Shown in pieces: positions 1 to 5,539 of a DNA stretch of 5,539 nt. Source of the stretch: Alphaproteobacteria bacterium (lineage in GTDB: Bacteria > Pseudomonadota > Alphaproteobacteria > UBA8366); contig JABJCS010000802.1 of assembly GCA_018665505.1 (NCBI GenBank), positions 1 to 5,539 on the forward strand. Reading direction: 5' to 3'. The position numbers and the translations under genes were made by a program. The notes beneath the pieces are model-generated. The model made no database searches, was not told the DNA's origin, and saw nothing but the letters and a program-made list of their open reading frames with translations. Each line of letters opens with the position of its first letter. Position 1 is the stretch's first letter.

Positions 1-196
1 ACGTACCTCTCTTGATTACTACGCCGCCATTAGGAGCCTCTACAGGCAAAAGCGAAACGATGAGATCAGCAACGGTGAAGGCGATTCGCCAGTTCCGGTC
101 CCGAATATCAGCTTTGATGATGAAGACGAGAAAAAGGAACCGGGAATCAATAAATCGGCCCTAGGGGCTCAGATGAGTTCAAGACCGGTACGTTAG
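1..196 (+). CDS. mlaA: MlaA (VacJ)-like lipoprotein, C-terminal end only
   Basis: This open frame enters from the left edge (first full codon at base 2) and stops at TAG 194-196, leaving about 64 residues. The first visible stretch, LDYYAAIRSLYRQKRNDEI, matches the end of the MlaA/VacJ family, whose members typically close with an R-x-x-Y-x-Q-[KR]-R segment. MlaA is an outer-membrane lipoprotein that takes mislocalised phospholipid from the outer leaflet and passes it to the periplasmic carrier MlaC. The lipobox and main fold lie outside the window. After the conserved segment there is a low-complexity tail of about 40 residues with an acidic patch (FDDEDEKKE), probably unstructured. The complete mlaC-like gene starts 3 bases after the stop, which independently supports the call. 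The identification rests on a short piece, so it is good but not certain. Confidence 0.75.
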   Translation, partial: RTSLDYYAAIRSLYRQKRNDEISNGEGDSPVPVPNISFDDEDEKKEPGINKSALGAQMSSRPVR

Positions 197-199
197 TCG

Positions 200-850
200 A
201 TGTTGACGTCAACGGCAGTTCAGATGATACGCGGAACGATCTTCGCAATTGGCGTAATATTCCTCGTTTCTTCGGCTCAAGCCACCTCGGCGTATCCAGA
301 CTCGGGCGCTTTCGTTACCGCTTTGGGAAATCGCGCAATAAAGCTTTTAGGCGAGCGCGTGAGGACGGATGAGGAACAAGAAACCCGTTTTCGGAAGTTG
401 CTACGAGAAGGATTTGCCGTCCGAAAGATTGGTCGATTTGTCCTTGGAAAATACCGCCGGAGTTCTTCAAATGAAGACGTCGCGGAATTCCTAAATCTCT
501 TCGAAGATTACATTGTCTCGCTTTACTCCTCGGCATTTCGGAATTTTTCGGGCGAGACTTTCGCGGTAGCGAGAGTGGTTAAGACGCGCAGCCCGCAAGA
601 TACGATGGTTATCACGCATATTAATCCGGATGCGGCGGATGGTCCGACGAAAGTCGTATTTCAGGTGCGCAATTCTCGTGACGAATACAAAATCTTGGAC
701 GTCAAAATCCAAGGCGTCAGTATGATCGTGACGCAGCGTGATGAATTCACCGGATTCATTCGCAATAATGGCGGGGAAATCGGCCCGTTGATCAAAGCGC
801 TTCGTAAAAAGACGGCCTCTTCAAAGACTAGGGCGCGCGAGCTGCGATAG
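200..850 (+). CDS. mlaC: MlaC-like periplasmic phospholipid-binding protein
   Basis: The 216-residue product belongs to the MlaC/Ttg2D family (Tol_Tol_Ttg2; the hopanoid-linked HpnM proteins are relatives). MlaC is a soluble periplasmic carrier that moves phospholipid from the MlaA complex at the outer membrane to the MlaFEDB ABC transporter in the inner membrane. Residues 9-28 form a Sec signal peptide: a short R-containing start, a hydrophobic core (IFAIGVIFLV) and an A-Q-A cleavage site after residue 28, or alternatively after A31. Family hallmarks follow in order: FRKLLREGF, I-x-RFVLGKY (about 77-85), FLNLFEDYIV, SGETFAV, and the C-terminal ILDVKIQGVSM and Q-R-D-E-F segments. Length is normal. 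The ATG at 200 is chosen because it lies 3 bases after the upstream stop, suggesting translational coupling; no clear Shine-Dalgarno is visible. ATG 224 (M9) would also leave an intact signal peptide. No mlaFED genes are next to it here, so the inner-membrane part must be encoded elsewhere or upstream. Confidence 0.88.
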   Translation: MLTSTAVQMIRGTIFAIGVIFLVSSAQATSAYPDSGAFVTALGNRAIKLLGERVRTDEEQETRFRKLLREGFAVRKIGRFVLGKYRRSSSNEDVAEFLNLFEDYIVSLYSSAFRNFSGETFAVARVVKTRSPQDTMVITHINPDAADGPTKVVFQVRNSRDEYKILDVKIQGVSMIVTQRDEFTGFIRNNGGEIGPLIKALRKKTASSKTRARELR

Positions 851-866
851 CTCGGTATTCCCGTCG

Positions 867-909
867 CACGGTGGAAAACTGAACCGCGCCGACGTATGTT
901 TTCACCGTG
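867..909. terminator. Imperfect inverted repeat between convergent mlaC and ettA, possible terminator
   Basis: The left arm CACGGTGGAAAAC (867-879) pairs with the right arm GTTTTCACCGTG (898-909), giving 12 base pairs with one bulged G and an 18-base loop. It lies between two convergent genes and the right arm covers the ettA stop codon (902-904), a position where a shared bidirectional terminator would be expected. Against this, neither strand has a proper T-tract right after the stem, and the loop is long. The pairing is seen directly; the terminator role is inferred. Confidence 0.35.
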
Positions 910-2581
910 TTAATGGTTTGTATTTGATTCGATGCGGCTGAGTTGCCGCTTCGCCCAACCGTCGGCGTTTGTCCGCTTCGTAATCCTCGTAGTTGCCTTC
1001 GAACCAAACGACCTGGCTGTCGCCTTCATAAGCCAAAATATGGGTTGCGATGCGATCCAGGAACCAGCGGTCGTGGCTGGTAATCAGAATACAGCCGGCG
1101 AACTCACTCAAGGCTTCCTCAAGTGCGCGTAACGTATCAATATCGAGATCGTTAGTCGGCTCATCCAGCAATAGCACGTTCGCGCCGGTCCTTAACATCT
1201 TCGCCAAATGAACACGATTCCGTTCACCGCCGGACAACTGCCCGACCTTCTTTTGCTGGTCCGGGCCGCGGAAATTAAATGCCCCGACATAGGCCCGGCT
1301 CTGCATTTTCCGTTTACCGAGGTCAATTTCGATCTCGCCTTGGCTTATTTCTTCCCAGACGTTTTTGTCAGCGTCGAGCGTGTCGCGGGACTGGTCGACG
1401 AAGCCAAGTTGCACCGTTTTGCCGACGCTCAATTCGCCGCCGTCAGGTGTCTCGTCGCCGGTGATCATGCGGAACAGCGTGGTTTTACCGGCACCGTTCG
1501 GGCCGATCACACCGACAATACCGCCTGGGGGAATCTTGAAGCTCAAGTCCTCCATCAGGAGGTGATTACCATAGCCTTTGCGAAGACCCTCTGCCTCAAT
1601 GACCAAATCACCAAGACGTTCGCCCGCCGGAATGACAATCTGCGCCGAATCGGGAGCACGATCCTGACTTTCAGCTAATAACTGCTCGTAAGCGGTAATC
1701 CGGGCTTTCGATTTGGCCTGACGGGCTCTTGGGCTGGCCGCGATCCATTCGCGTTCGCGGGCGAGGGTGCGCATGCGCGCCGATTCGCTGCTGCTTTCGT
1801 GTTGGAGCCGTTTTTCCTTCTGCTCGAGCCAAGCCGAATAATTACCCTCGTAGGGAATGCCCCGGCCGCGATCGAGTTCCAAGATCCATCCAGTCACATT
1901 ATCAAGGAAGTACCTGTCATGGGTCACCATGACGACCGTGCCTTCGTATTCCCGCAAGTGACGCTCCAGCCAAGCGACGGTTTCCGCATCGAGATGGTTC
2001 GTTGGCTCGTCAAGGAGCAACAAATCCGGTTTGCGAAGCAACAATTGACAAAGCGCCACTCGACGGCGCTCACCACCCGAGAGGTTCTCAACCTCAGATT
2101 CGCCCGGGGGGCAGCGCAAGGCATCCATAGCGATTTCGATTGTTCGATCCAAATCCCAAGCATCTGCCGCGTCTATCTTTTCCTGGAGCTCAGCTTGTTC
2201 CTCGATCAACGCGGTCATTTCGTCCGGGTCTTCGACTTCACCCAGTTTAAGGCTGACTTCCTCAAACCTGTCGACAAAGCCCTTTTGCTCGGCCAACCCT
2301 TCCAGGACATTTTCGGCCACGGTCTTATCCGGATCGAGTTGCGGTTCTTGCGGCAAATAGCCCACGGTCGCCCCTTCAGCGGCCCAGGCCTCACCGTTGA
2401 ATTCTGTTTCCATACCGGCCATGATTTTTAGAAGCGTCGATTTTCCGGCGCCGTTATATCCCAAGACCCCAATCTTTGCGCCGGGCAAGAACGCCAGCGT
2501 GACGTTGTTGAGAACTTCACGTCCTACCTGATAGGCCTTAGTCAGGTCCTTCATCACATAAATATATTGATAAGACGCCAT
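902..2581 (-). CDS. ettA: EttA, energy-dependent translational throttle (ABC-F ATPase)
   Basis: The 559-residue product is a cytoplasmic ABC-F protein with two ATPase domains and no membrane segment. EttA binds the ribosomal E site and, in E. coli, gates the first steps of elongation according to the ATP/ADP ratio. Domain 1 has Walker A GYNGAGKS (41-48), signature LSGGE (167-171) and Walker B LLLLDE (187-192). Domain 2 has Walker A GPNGAGKT (360-367), signature LSGGE (449-453) and Walker B VLLLDE (469-474). Both catalytic glutamates (E192, E474) are intact. The arm insertion (about 95-140) and the charged inter-domain linker that contacts P-site tRNA (about 245-325, starting EGNYSAWLEQK and ending in IPAGERLGD) are specific to EttA rather than Uup or YheS. 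The frame stays open upstream to a TTG at 2650, but the ATG at 2581 gives the family's usual N-terminus (MASYQYIYVMKDL), has a GGAG 8 bases upstream, and gives a length close to E. coli EttA (555). It is convergent with mlaC and divergent from the COG4091 gene, so it is probably transcribed alone. Confidence 0.96.
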   Translation of the reverse strand: MASYQYIYVMKDLTKAYQVGREVLNNVTLAFLPGAKIGVLGYNGAGKSTLLKIMAGMETEFNGEAWAAEGATVGYLPQEPQLDPDKTVAENVLEGLAEQKGFVDRFEEVSLKLGEVEDPDEMTALIEEQAELQEKIDAADAWDLDRTIEIAMDALRCPPGESEVENLSGGERRRVALCQLLLRKPDLLLLDEPTNHLDAETVAWLERHLREYEGTVVMVTHDRYFLDNVTGWILELDRGRGIPYEGNYSAWLEQKEKRLQHESSSESARMRTLAREREWIAASPRARQAKSKARITAYEQLLAESQDRAPDSAQIVIPAGERLGDLVIEAEGLRKGYGNHLLMEDLSFKIPPGGIVGVIGPNGAGKTTLFRMITGDETPDGGELSVGKTVQLGFVDQSRDTLDADKNVWEEISQGEIEIDLGKRKMQSRAYVGAFNFRGPDQQKKVGQLSGGERNRVHLAKMLRTGANVLLLDEPTNDLDIDTLRALEEALSEFAGCILITSHDRWFLDRIATHILAYEGDSQVVWFEGNYEDYEADKRRRLGEAATQPHRIKYKPLTR

Positions 2582-2589
2582 TGAATTCG

Positions 2590-2593
2590 CTCC
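2590..2593 (-). promoter_or_regulatory. Ribosome binding site fixing the ettA start
   Basis: On the minus strand GGAG is followed by 8 bases (CGAATTCA) and then the ATG at 2581. This is a normal Shine-Dalgarno arrangement. It decides for the 559-residue form against a 23-codon longer reading from TTG 2650, whose extra residues do not resemble the EttA N-terminus. Confidence 0.75.
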
Positions 2594-2687
2594 GAAATAA
2601 CGATGCTGGGGGGGATCGGTGGCACTGTTTAGCGAATCGGTCGGTTTCAAGCAACATTGCTGCAGTATGAGCGGTTTGCATTTGTCG

Positions 2688-2706
2688 CTAACGGCGAACC
2701 CGTTAG
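2688..2706. promoter_or_regulatory. Perfect 7-bp inverted repeat in the divergent intergenic region
   Basis: CTAACGG (2688-2694) and CCGTTAG (2700-2706) are exact reverse complements around a 5-base centre CGAAC. The repeat lies 30 bases before the start of the COG4091 gene and about 107 bases before ettA. A second, uninterrupted 8-bp palindrome, TAATATTA (2709-2716), follows directly. The arrangement suits either an operator for a dimeric regulator acting on the downstream gene or a small RNA hairpin in its leader. A terminator is unlikely because no T-run follows. No regulator gene is in the window. The symmetry is seen directly; the role is inferred. Confidence 0.4.
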
Positions 2707-2736
2707 AGTAATATTAACCACAGCACAGGTGCCAAG

Positions 2737-4122
2737 ATGAACTACGACTCGATCTTTGTTGAACACGCCAACAAAACCGTTCGTGCTGGTCTCATTGGAG
2801 CCGGTCAGTTCGGGGCCTCCTTCGTTGCCCAAGTAGTTCGCACGCCGATCCTTGATATCCCGGTCGTTTGCGACCTCGACGCCGAACGCGCTGCCGCAGT
2901 CTTTATCGCCGCAGGCTATGCAGCTGAGGACGTTGTTATTGCAGAAAGTACACCGGTGGCGTTGAAGGCCCTCGAATCGGGGAAAAGAGTGGCGGTCGGA
3001 GACGCGGGTATCGTGCCGCAATTGCCCTTAGACATCATTGTTGAAGCGACGGGCAATCCGGAAGCAGCCGCCGCAATCGGTGTCGCCGCATTGGATGAGG
3101 GAAAACACCTTGCGATGGTTACGAAGGAGGCCGATTCGGTGATCGGTCCTTATTTGGCAGCGCGCGCAAAGAGAGCAGGGCTGGTGGCCACGCCGGTCGA
3201 TGGCGATCAGCCGAGCTTGCTGATCGGCCTTTTATCATGGGCGAAATTGCTTGGTCTCGAGGTTGTCTCGGCCGGTAAATCAAGCGAATACGATTTTATT
3301 TATGACCGTGTCCACGGCACGGTTTCCTGGCGCGGCGAAGCCATTGCGGTGCCGGACTTCGCCGATGTTTGGTTGATGCCGGAACTTGGCGTCGCGGAGA
3401 CGGTCGACGTGCGCAGCGAAATGCTCCGCATGTTTCCGCAACGTACGGTGCCGGACCTCTGCGAGATGGGGGTTGTGTGCAATCACACCGGCCTACGATC
3501 GGATAATCCATCCTTTCACGCCCCGCATGCCAGAACCCTCGAGGTGCCGGAAGTACTCCGCCCGAAGGACGCGGGCGGCATCTTGTCGGCACCGGGTACC
3601 ATCGATGTGTTCAACTGTTTGCGCCGCGCCGACGAACAGAGCTTTGCCGGCGGCGTGTTCATTGTCGTCGATTGCACGGATCGGGAGACGTGGCAGGTAT
3701 TGTCGGAGAAAGGCATCCCCGTGAGCCGCAATGGGGGGCACGGCATGCTGTATAATCCCTCGCACCTACTCGGTGTAGAAGCGCCCGTATCGATCCTCTC
3801 CGCCTGCCTATTGGGGCGCGGGACCGGTGCCGCTGAAGTCCGTCATACCGTCGATCTCGTGGCACAAACCGCGCGCGACTGGAAAGCCGGACAGGTTCTC
3901 ACGATTACCGACCATCATCACCATGAAGTCGCGGGTCTCGAACCGCTGTTGCTTTCCGCAGCACCCGCGACAGCTACCAATCCGTTGCCCTATTACATGG
4001 CGGTGGGCGGCACGTTGGCACAAGATGTACCCGCCGGGACCGTGATTACCCGCGCGATGGTCGAGGCACCGAAAGAGCCGGCCTTATGGAAGCTGCGCGA
4101 TGCAATGGATGCGGCTGCGTAG
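2737..4122 (+). CDS. Homoserine-dehydrogenase-like NAD(P)-dependent oxidoreductase with C-terminal SAF domain (COG4091/DRL-like)
   Basis: The 461-residue product is a predicted cytoplasmic oxidoreductase. An N-terminal Rossmann fold has the dinucleotide motif GAGQFG (21-26), with the second strand ending in CDLD (45-48); the acidic D46 suggests NAD(H), though this is not decisive. VEATGNPEA (102-110) is the later Rossmann strand typical of homoserine-dehydrogenase relatives. The middle carries the family block VTKEADSVIGP (128-138), VDGDQPSLL (154-162) and AGKSSEYDF (179-187), where the substrate site is expected. About residues 400-450 (YYMAVGGTLAQDVPAGTVIT) form a SAF-type domain as in FlgA and antifreeze-like proteins. 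This order matches COG4091, which includes the DXR-like enzyme DRL of Brucella abortus, a 2-C-methyl-erythritol 4-phosphate synthase. Most members are uncharacterised, so neither homoserine dehydrogenase nor DRL activity should be assumed. A run of four histidines (393-396) precedes the SAF region. The ATG at 2737 is preceded 7 bases upstream by a modest AGG (2727-2729). It is divergent from ettA and tail to tail with the maoC-like gene. Confidence 0.85.
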   Translation: MNYDSIFVEHANKTVRAGLIGAGQFGASFVAQVVRTPILDIPVVCDLDAERAAAVFIAAGYAAEDVVIAESTPVALKALESGKRVAVGDAGIVPQLPLDIIVEATGNPEAAAAIGVAALDEGKHLAMVTKEADSVIGPYLAARAKRAGLVATPVDGDQPSLLIGLLSWAKLLGLEVVSAGKSSEYDFIYDRVHGTVSWRGEAIAVPDFADVWLMPELGVAETVDVRSEMLRMFPQRTVPDLCEMGVVCNHTGLRSDNPSFHAPHARTLEVPEVLRPKDAGGILSAPGTIDVFNCLRRADEQSFAGGVFIVVDCTDRETWQVLSEKGIPVSRNGGHGMLYNPSHLLGVEAPVSILSACLLGRGTGAAEVRHTVDLVAQTARDWKAGQVLTITDHHHHEVAGLEPLLLSAAPATATNPLPYYMAVGGTLAQDVPAGTVITRAMVEAPKEPALWKLRDAMDAAA

Positions 4123-4125
4123 TAC

Positions 4126-5268
4126 CTAAGTGGGTTTCCTTGGAAGTCTGACCACGCCTTTCCCGAGAATCGACAGCTCGTCGTCTTGCTGAAGGGCTTC
4201 CTGCTCGATCTCGATAAGGCCGTCGCCGTCTTCCTCGTATTTTCCGGTGACCTTGCCTTTGATGAACAGCAAGTCGCCTTCCGGATTATGGCGGCGGATT
4301 TTCGATTCCGCGCGGACCAGGAAGCCGTCGTCGCCCATCCAATTCGTCATGTGATGAGTAAGCCACGAACACCTTTCCGGGCCGTAATCGTATGCGCCCG
4401 GCGCGCCGACCTCGGTTGCAAAGTCATTCTCCCAATGAACTCGCTCCGGACAATCGGGGATACCGAATTTATTTTCAATCCCAAGGCCCGGGTGCTTGTC
4501 GATTTGCTTCCAGGCGATCTTGTTCGCGCGGATATAAAGACCGCCCCAACCTTGCGCGTAGCAAATGAACCCGGTCACGGTCATCGGACCCTTGGCCATG
4601 GTCGGCAATTCATCGCCGACACTCACGTCTTCCCAATAGCGGGGCGTGGCACCGCGCACTTCCTCTTTGTTATAAAGAGAGTAGATCTCCGATAGCTCTT
4701 CCGGTGTATAGCGGCGCGGTTCTTTCTCTTTCAAGGCCTCGTATTTGGTGCCTTCCTCGCGGGCGAAGTCGCGATCGGTCCGGAAGCACCAGCTGTCGGC
4801 TTCCGAGAGCAGATCGCCGTCCTGATTATAGAAATTAACGTGATATATCTGTTGCACCGCACGGCCGGAAAAGCGGGTGTCGTGCACAATGAGGTCCTTG
4901 AGCCACGCTTCGGTTTTGATCTCGTCGTTGCGGCGTACCCAATTGTGCCAGGTCCAATCGGCCCCGGCCCACATGGCGTGCACACCAGGAAGACCGCCTA
5001 CATATCCCGAAATGATGCGGCTGCAGGAGAACAGAAACGACGGCAATGCGACGACGTCGCCGAACTCGGTCTGCTTGGCATAGTCGGGATCACACCACAG
5101 CGGGTTATCGTCACCAATGCCGTGGGCGTAATGGCGGATATTGTCCCGCGTTGCTTCGTGGCACCAAGGCTCCAGCGTGTTCTCGATCTTGACACCGATC
5201 CTTTTGCGGAGGTCGTCCAACGCGCCCTCGGTGACTTTGGGAAATCTGCGGTCGTATGAATCACTCAT
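4126..5268 (-). CDS. MaoC-like double-hotdog acyl-CoA hydratase/dehydratase
   Basis: The 380-residue product looks like a fusion of two hotdog domains of the MaoC type, the N-terminal one being of the FAS1-like dehydratase kind (MaoC_dehydrat_N). Such proteins hydrate enoyl-CoA or dehydrate hydroxyacyl-CoA thioesters in the cytoplasm. The first domain (about 33-165) carries YAHGIGDDNPLW (47-58) followed by D60 and YA (63-64), recognisably the hydratase motif 2, but with tryptophan (W58) where the usual D-x-N-P-x-H has its catalytic histidine. The second domain (about 210-376) starts at RYWEDVSVGDE (210-220) and has H278 in PERVHWENDFATEVG, so the single active site probably lies there. A charged linker (about 168-208) joins them. 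The gene follows a CoA ligase with a 4-bp ATGA overlap, so both are translated from one mRNA; only a weak GGAAAG sits ahead of the ATG. Its stop is 3 bp from that of the convergent oxidoreductase gene. The family is well supported, the substrate unknown. Confidence 0.85.
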   Translation of the reverse strand: MSDSYDRRFPKVTEGALDDLRKRIGVKIENTLEPWCHEATRDNIRHYAHGIGDDNPLWCDPDYAKQTEFGDVVALPSFLFSCSRIISGYVGGLPGVHAMWAGADWTWHNWVRRNDEIKTEAWLKDLIVHDTRFSGRAVQQIYHVNFYNQDGDLLSEADSWCFRTDRDFAREEGTKYEALKEKEPRRYTPEELSEIYSLYNKEEVRGATPRYWEDVSVGDELPTMAKGPMTVTGFICYAQGWGGLYIRANKIAWKQIDKHPGLGIENKFGIPDCPERVHWENDFATEVGAPGAYDYGPERCSWLTHHMTNWMGDDGFLVRAESKIRRHNPEGDLLFIKGKVTGKYEEDGDGLIEIEQEALQQDDELSILGKGVVRLPRKPT

Positions 5269-5539
5269 GTCGTTTCGTCTTTCCGTTTGGCTTCGAGATC
5301 GCGAAGCGCTTTTCGGTTGACCTTACCGGCCGGTGTTTTCGGTAGCGAATCGGCAAATTCGATCCGCCGGGGATATTCGTGTCTAGCCAACCGCTGTTTC
5401 GTGAACTCTTGTAGTTCGGCGGCGAAATTCTCGTCTGCCGGACGTGGAGAGACGATGAAGGCCTTTGCGACTTGACCGCGTGCATCGTCTGGTATGGCAA
5501 TGGCAGCCGCCTCATCGACATCCGCATGAGCCAACAGTG
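5265..5539 (-). CDS. AMP-forming acyl-CoA synthetase, C-terminal end only
   Basis: About 91 codons of this gene are visible; it enters from the right edge and ends at TGA 5265-5267. The piece is the C-terminal lid domain of the ANL superfamily (acyl-CoA synthetases, adenylation domains, luciferases). It shows the usual EAAAIAIPDDARGQ region, then RHEYPRRIEF, and the closing A10 motif PKTPAGKVNRKAL; the lysine of GK (codon at 5322-5324) is the residue needed for the adenylation step. The enzyme would activate a carboxylic acid to its CoA thioester using ATP. The RHEYPR pattern is common in ligases for medium-chain, aromatic or short branched acids, but the substrate-binding domain is outside the window, so no specific acid can be named. 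Its stop overlaps the ATG of the MaoC-like gene (ATGA, 5265-5268), which points to a common operon in which the acid is first activated and then hydrated or dehydrated. Its promoter is beyond the window. Confidence 0.85.
   Translation of the reverse strand, partial: LLAHADVDEAAAIAIPDDARGQVAKAFIVSPRPADENFAAELQEFTKQRLARHEYPRRIEFADSLPKTPAGKVNRKALRDLEAKRKDETT

Noticed and set aside
838..854. A perfect 6-bp inverted repeat CGAGCT/AGCTCG over the mlaC stop codon.
   Set aside because: It is short, has no T-run after it and can arise by chance; the longer repeat at 867-909 is the better terminator candidate.
1799..2431. A 210-codon open frame on the plus strand inside ettA, and a 156-codon one at 1208-1678.
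   Set aside because: Both lie wholly antisense to a strongly conserved ettA, resemble no family I know, and are best explained as by-products of its codon use.
2582..2650. A 23-residue N-terminal extension of EttA from TTG 2650.
   Set aside because: The extension does not resemble EttA N-termini, has no ribosome binding site of note, and ATG 2581 has a good one.
2626..2654. A possible ettA promoter on the minus strand: TTGCTT (2649-2654), 17-base spacer, TAAACA (2626-2631).
   Set aside because: The spacing is right but each box matches the consensus at only three of six positions, which is expected by chance.
2709..2714. TAATAT as a -10 box for the oxidoreductase gene.
   Set aside because: No -35-like hexamer lies 16-18 bases upstream; TTGTCG (2682-2687) is 21 bases away.
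2647..3021. A 124-codon minus-strand frame between ettA and the start of the oxidoreductase gene.
   Set aside because: Most of it is antisense to the conserved Rossmann region of the oxidoreductase; the translation is cysteine- and asparagine-rich without any recognisable domain.
4186..4695. A 169-codon plus-strand frame opposite the maoC-like gene, and a 139-codon one at 4840-5259.
   Set aside because: Both are antisense to a gene with clear hotdog-domain features and show no domain of their own.

Overview
The window reads as a piece of the chromosome of a free-living Gram-negative bacterium, most likely an alphaproteobacterium. This is inferred from the protein sequences: an MlaA-MlaC pair, a full-length EttA of the alphaproteobacterial type, and a CoA ligase/MaoC pair. 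No 16S rRNA or other marker gene is present to confirm it. The left end (about 1-850) is visibly richer in A and T than the remainder. I see no tRNA, rRNA, CRISPR array, insertion sequence or phage gene. Almost all the sequence is coding.

Layout from left to right. (1) Bases 1-850, plus strand: the end of an mlaA (vacJ)-like lipoprotein gene, then after 3 bases a complete mlaC-like gene for a secreted phospholipid-binding protein. Together they are the outer-membrane and periplasmic parts of the retrograde lipid transport pathway. (2) Bases 902-2581, minus strand: ettA, an ABC-F translation factor, convergent with mlaC. An imperfect inverted repeat between the two genes, covering the ettA stop codon, may end transcription. 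(3) Bases 2582-2736: the only intergenic region of any size (155 bp), between divergent genes. It holds a good ribosome binding site for ettA, a perfect 7-bp inverted repeat and an 8-bp AT palindrome, and a possible 14-codon upstream ORF. (4) Bases 2737-4122, plus strand: an NAD(P)-dependent oxidoreductase of the homoserine-dehydrogenase-like/SAF-domain family (COG4091, the family that includes the DXR-like enzyme DRL of Brucella). (5) Bases 4126-5539, minus strand: a two-gene operon read right to left, an AMP-forming acyl-CoA synthetase (only its C-terminal end is in the window) overlapping by 4 bp a double-hotdog MaoC-like hydratase. It meets gene 4 tail to tail with only 3 bp between stop codons.

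The genes fall into three functional groups: envelope lipid transport (mlaA-mlaC), translation (ettA), and what looks like an acid-degradation or acid-activation module (CoA ligase plus enoyl-CoA hydratase-like protein) facing an oxidoreductase of uncertain substrate. No wholly new system is evident. The least understood parts are the substrate of the COG4091 enzyme and of the ligase/MaoC pair, and the regulatory structure in front of the COG4091 gene.
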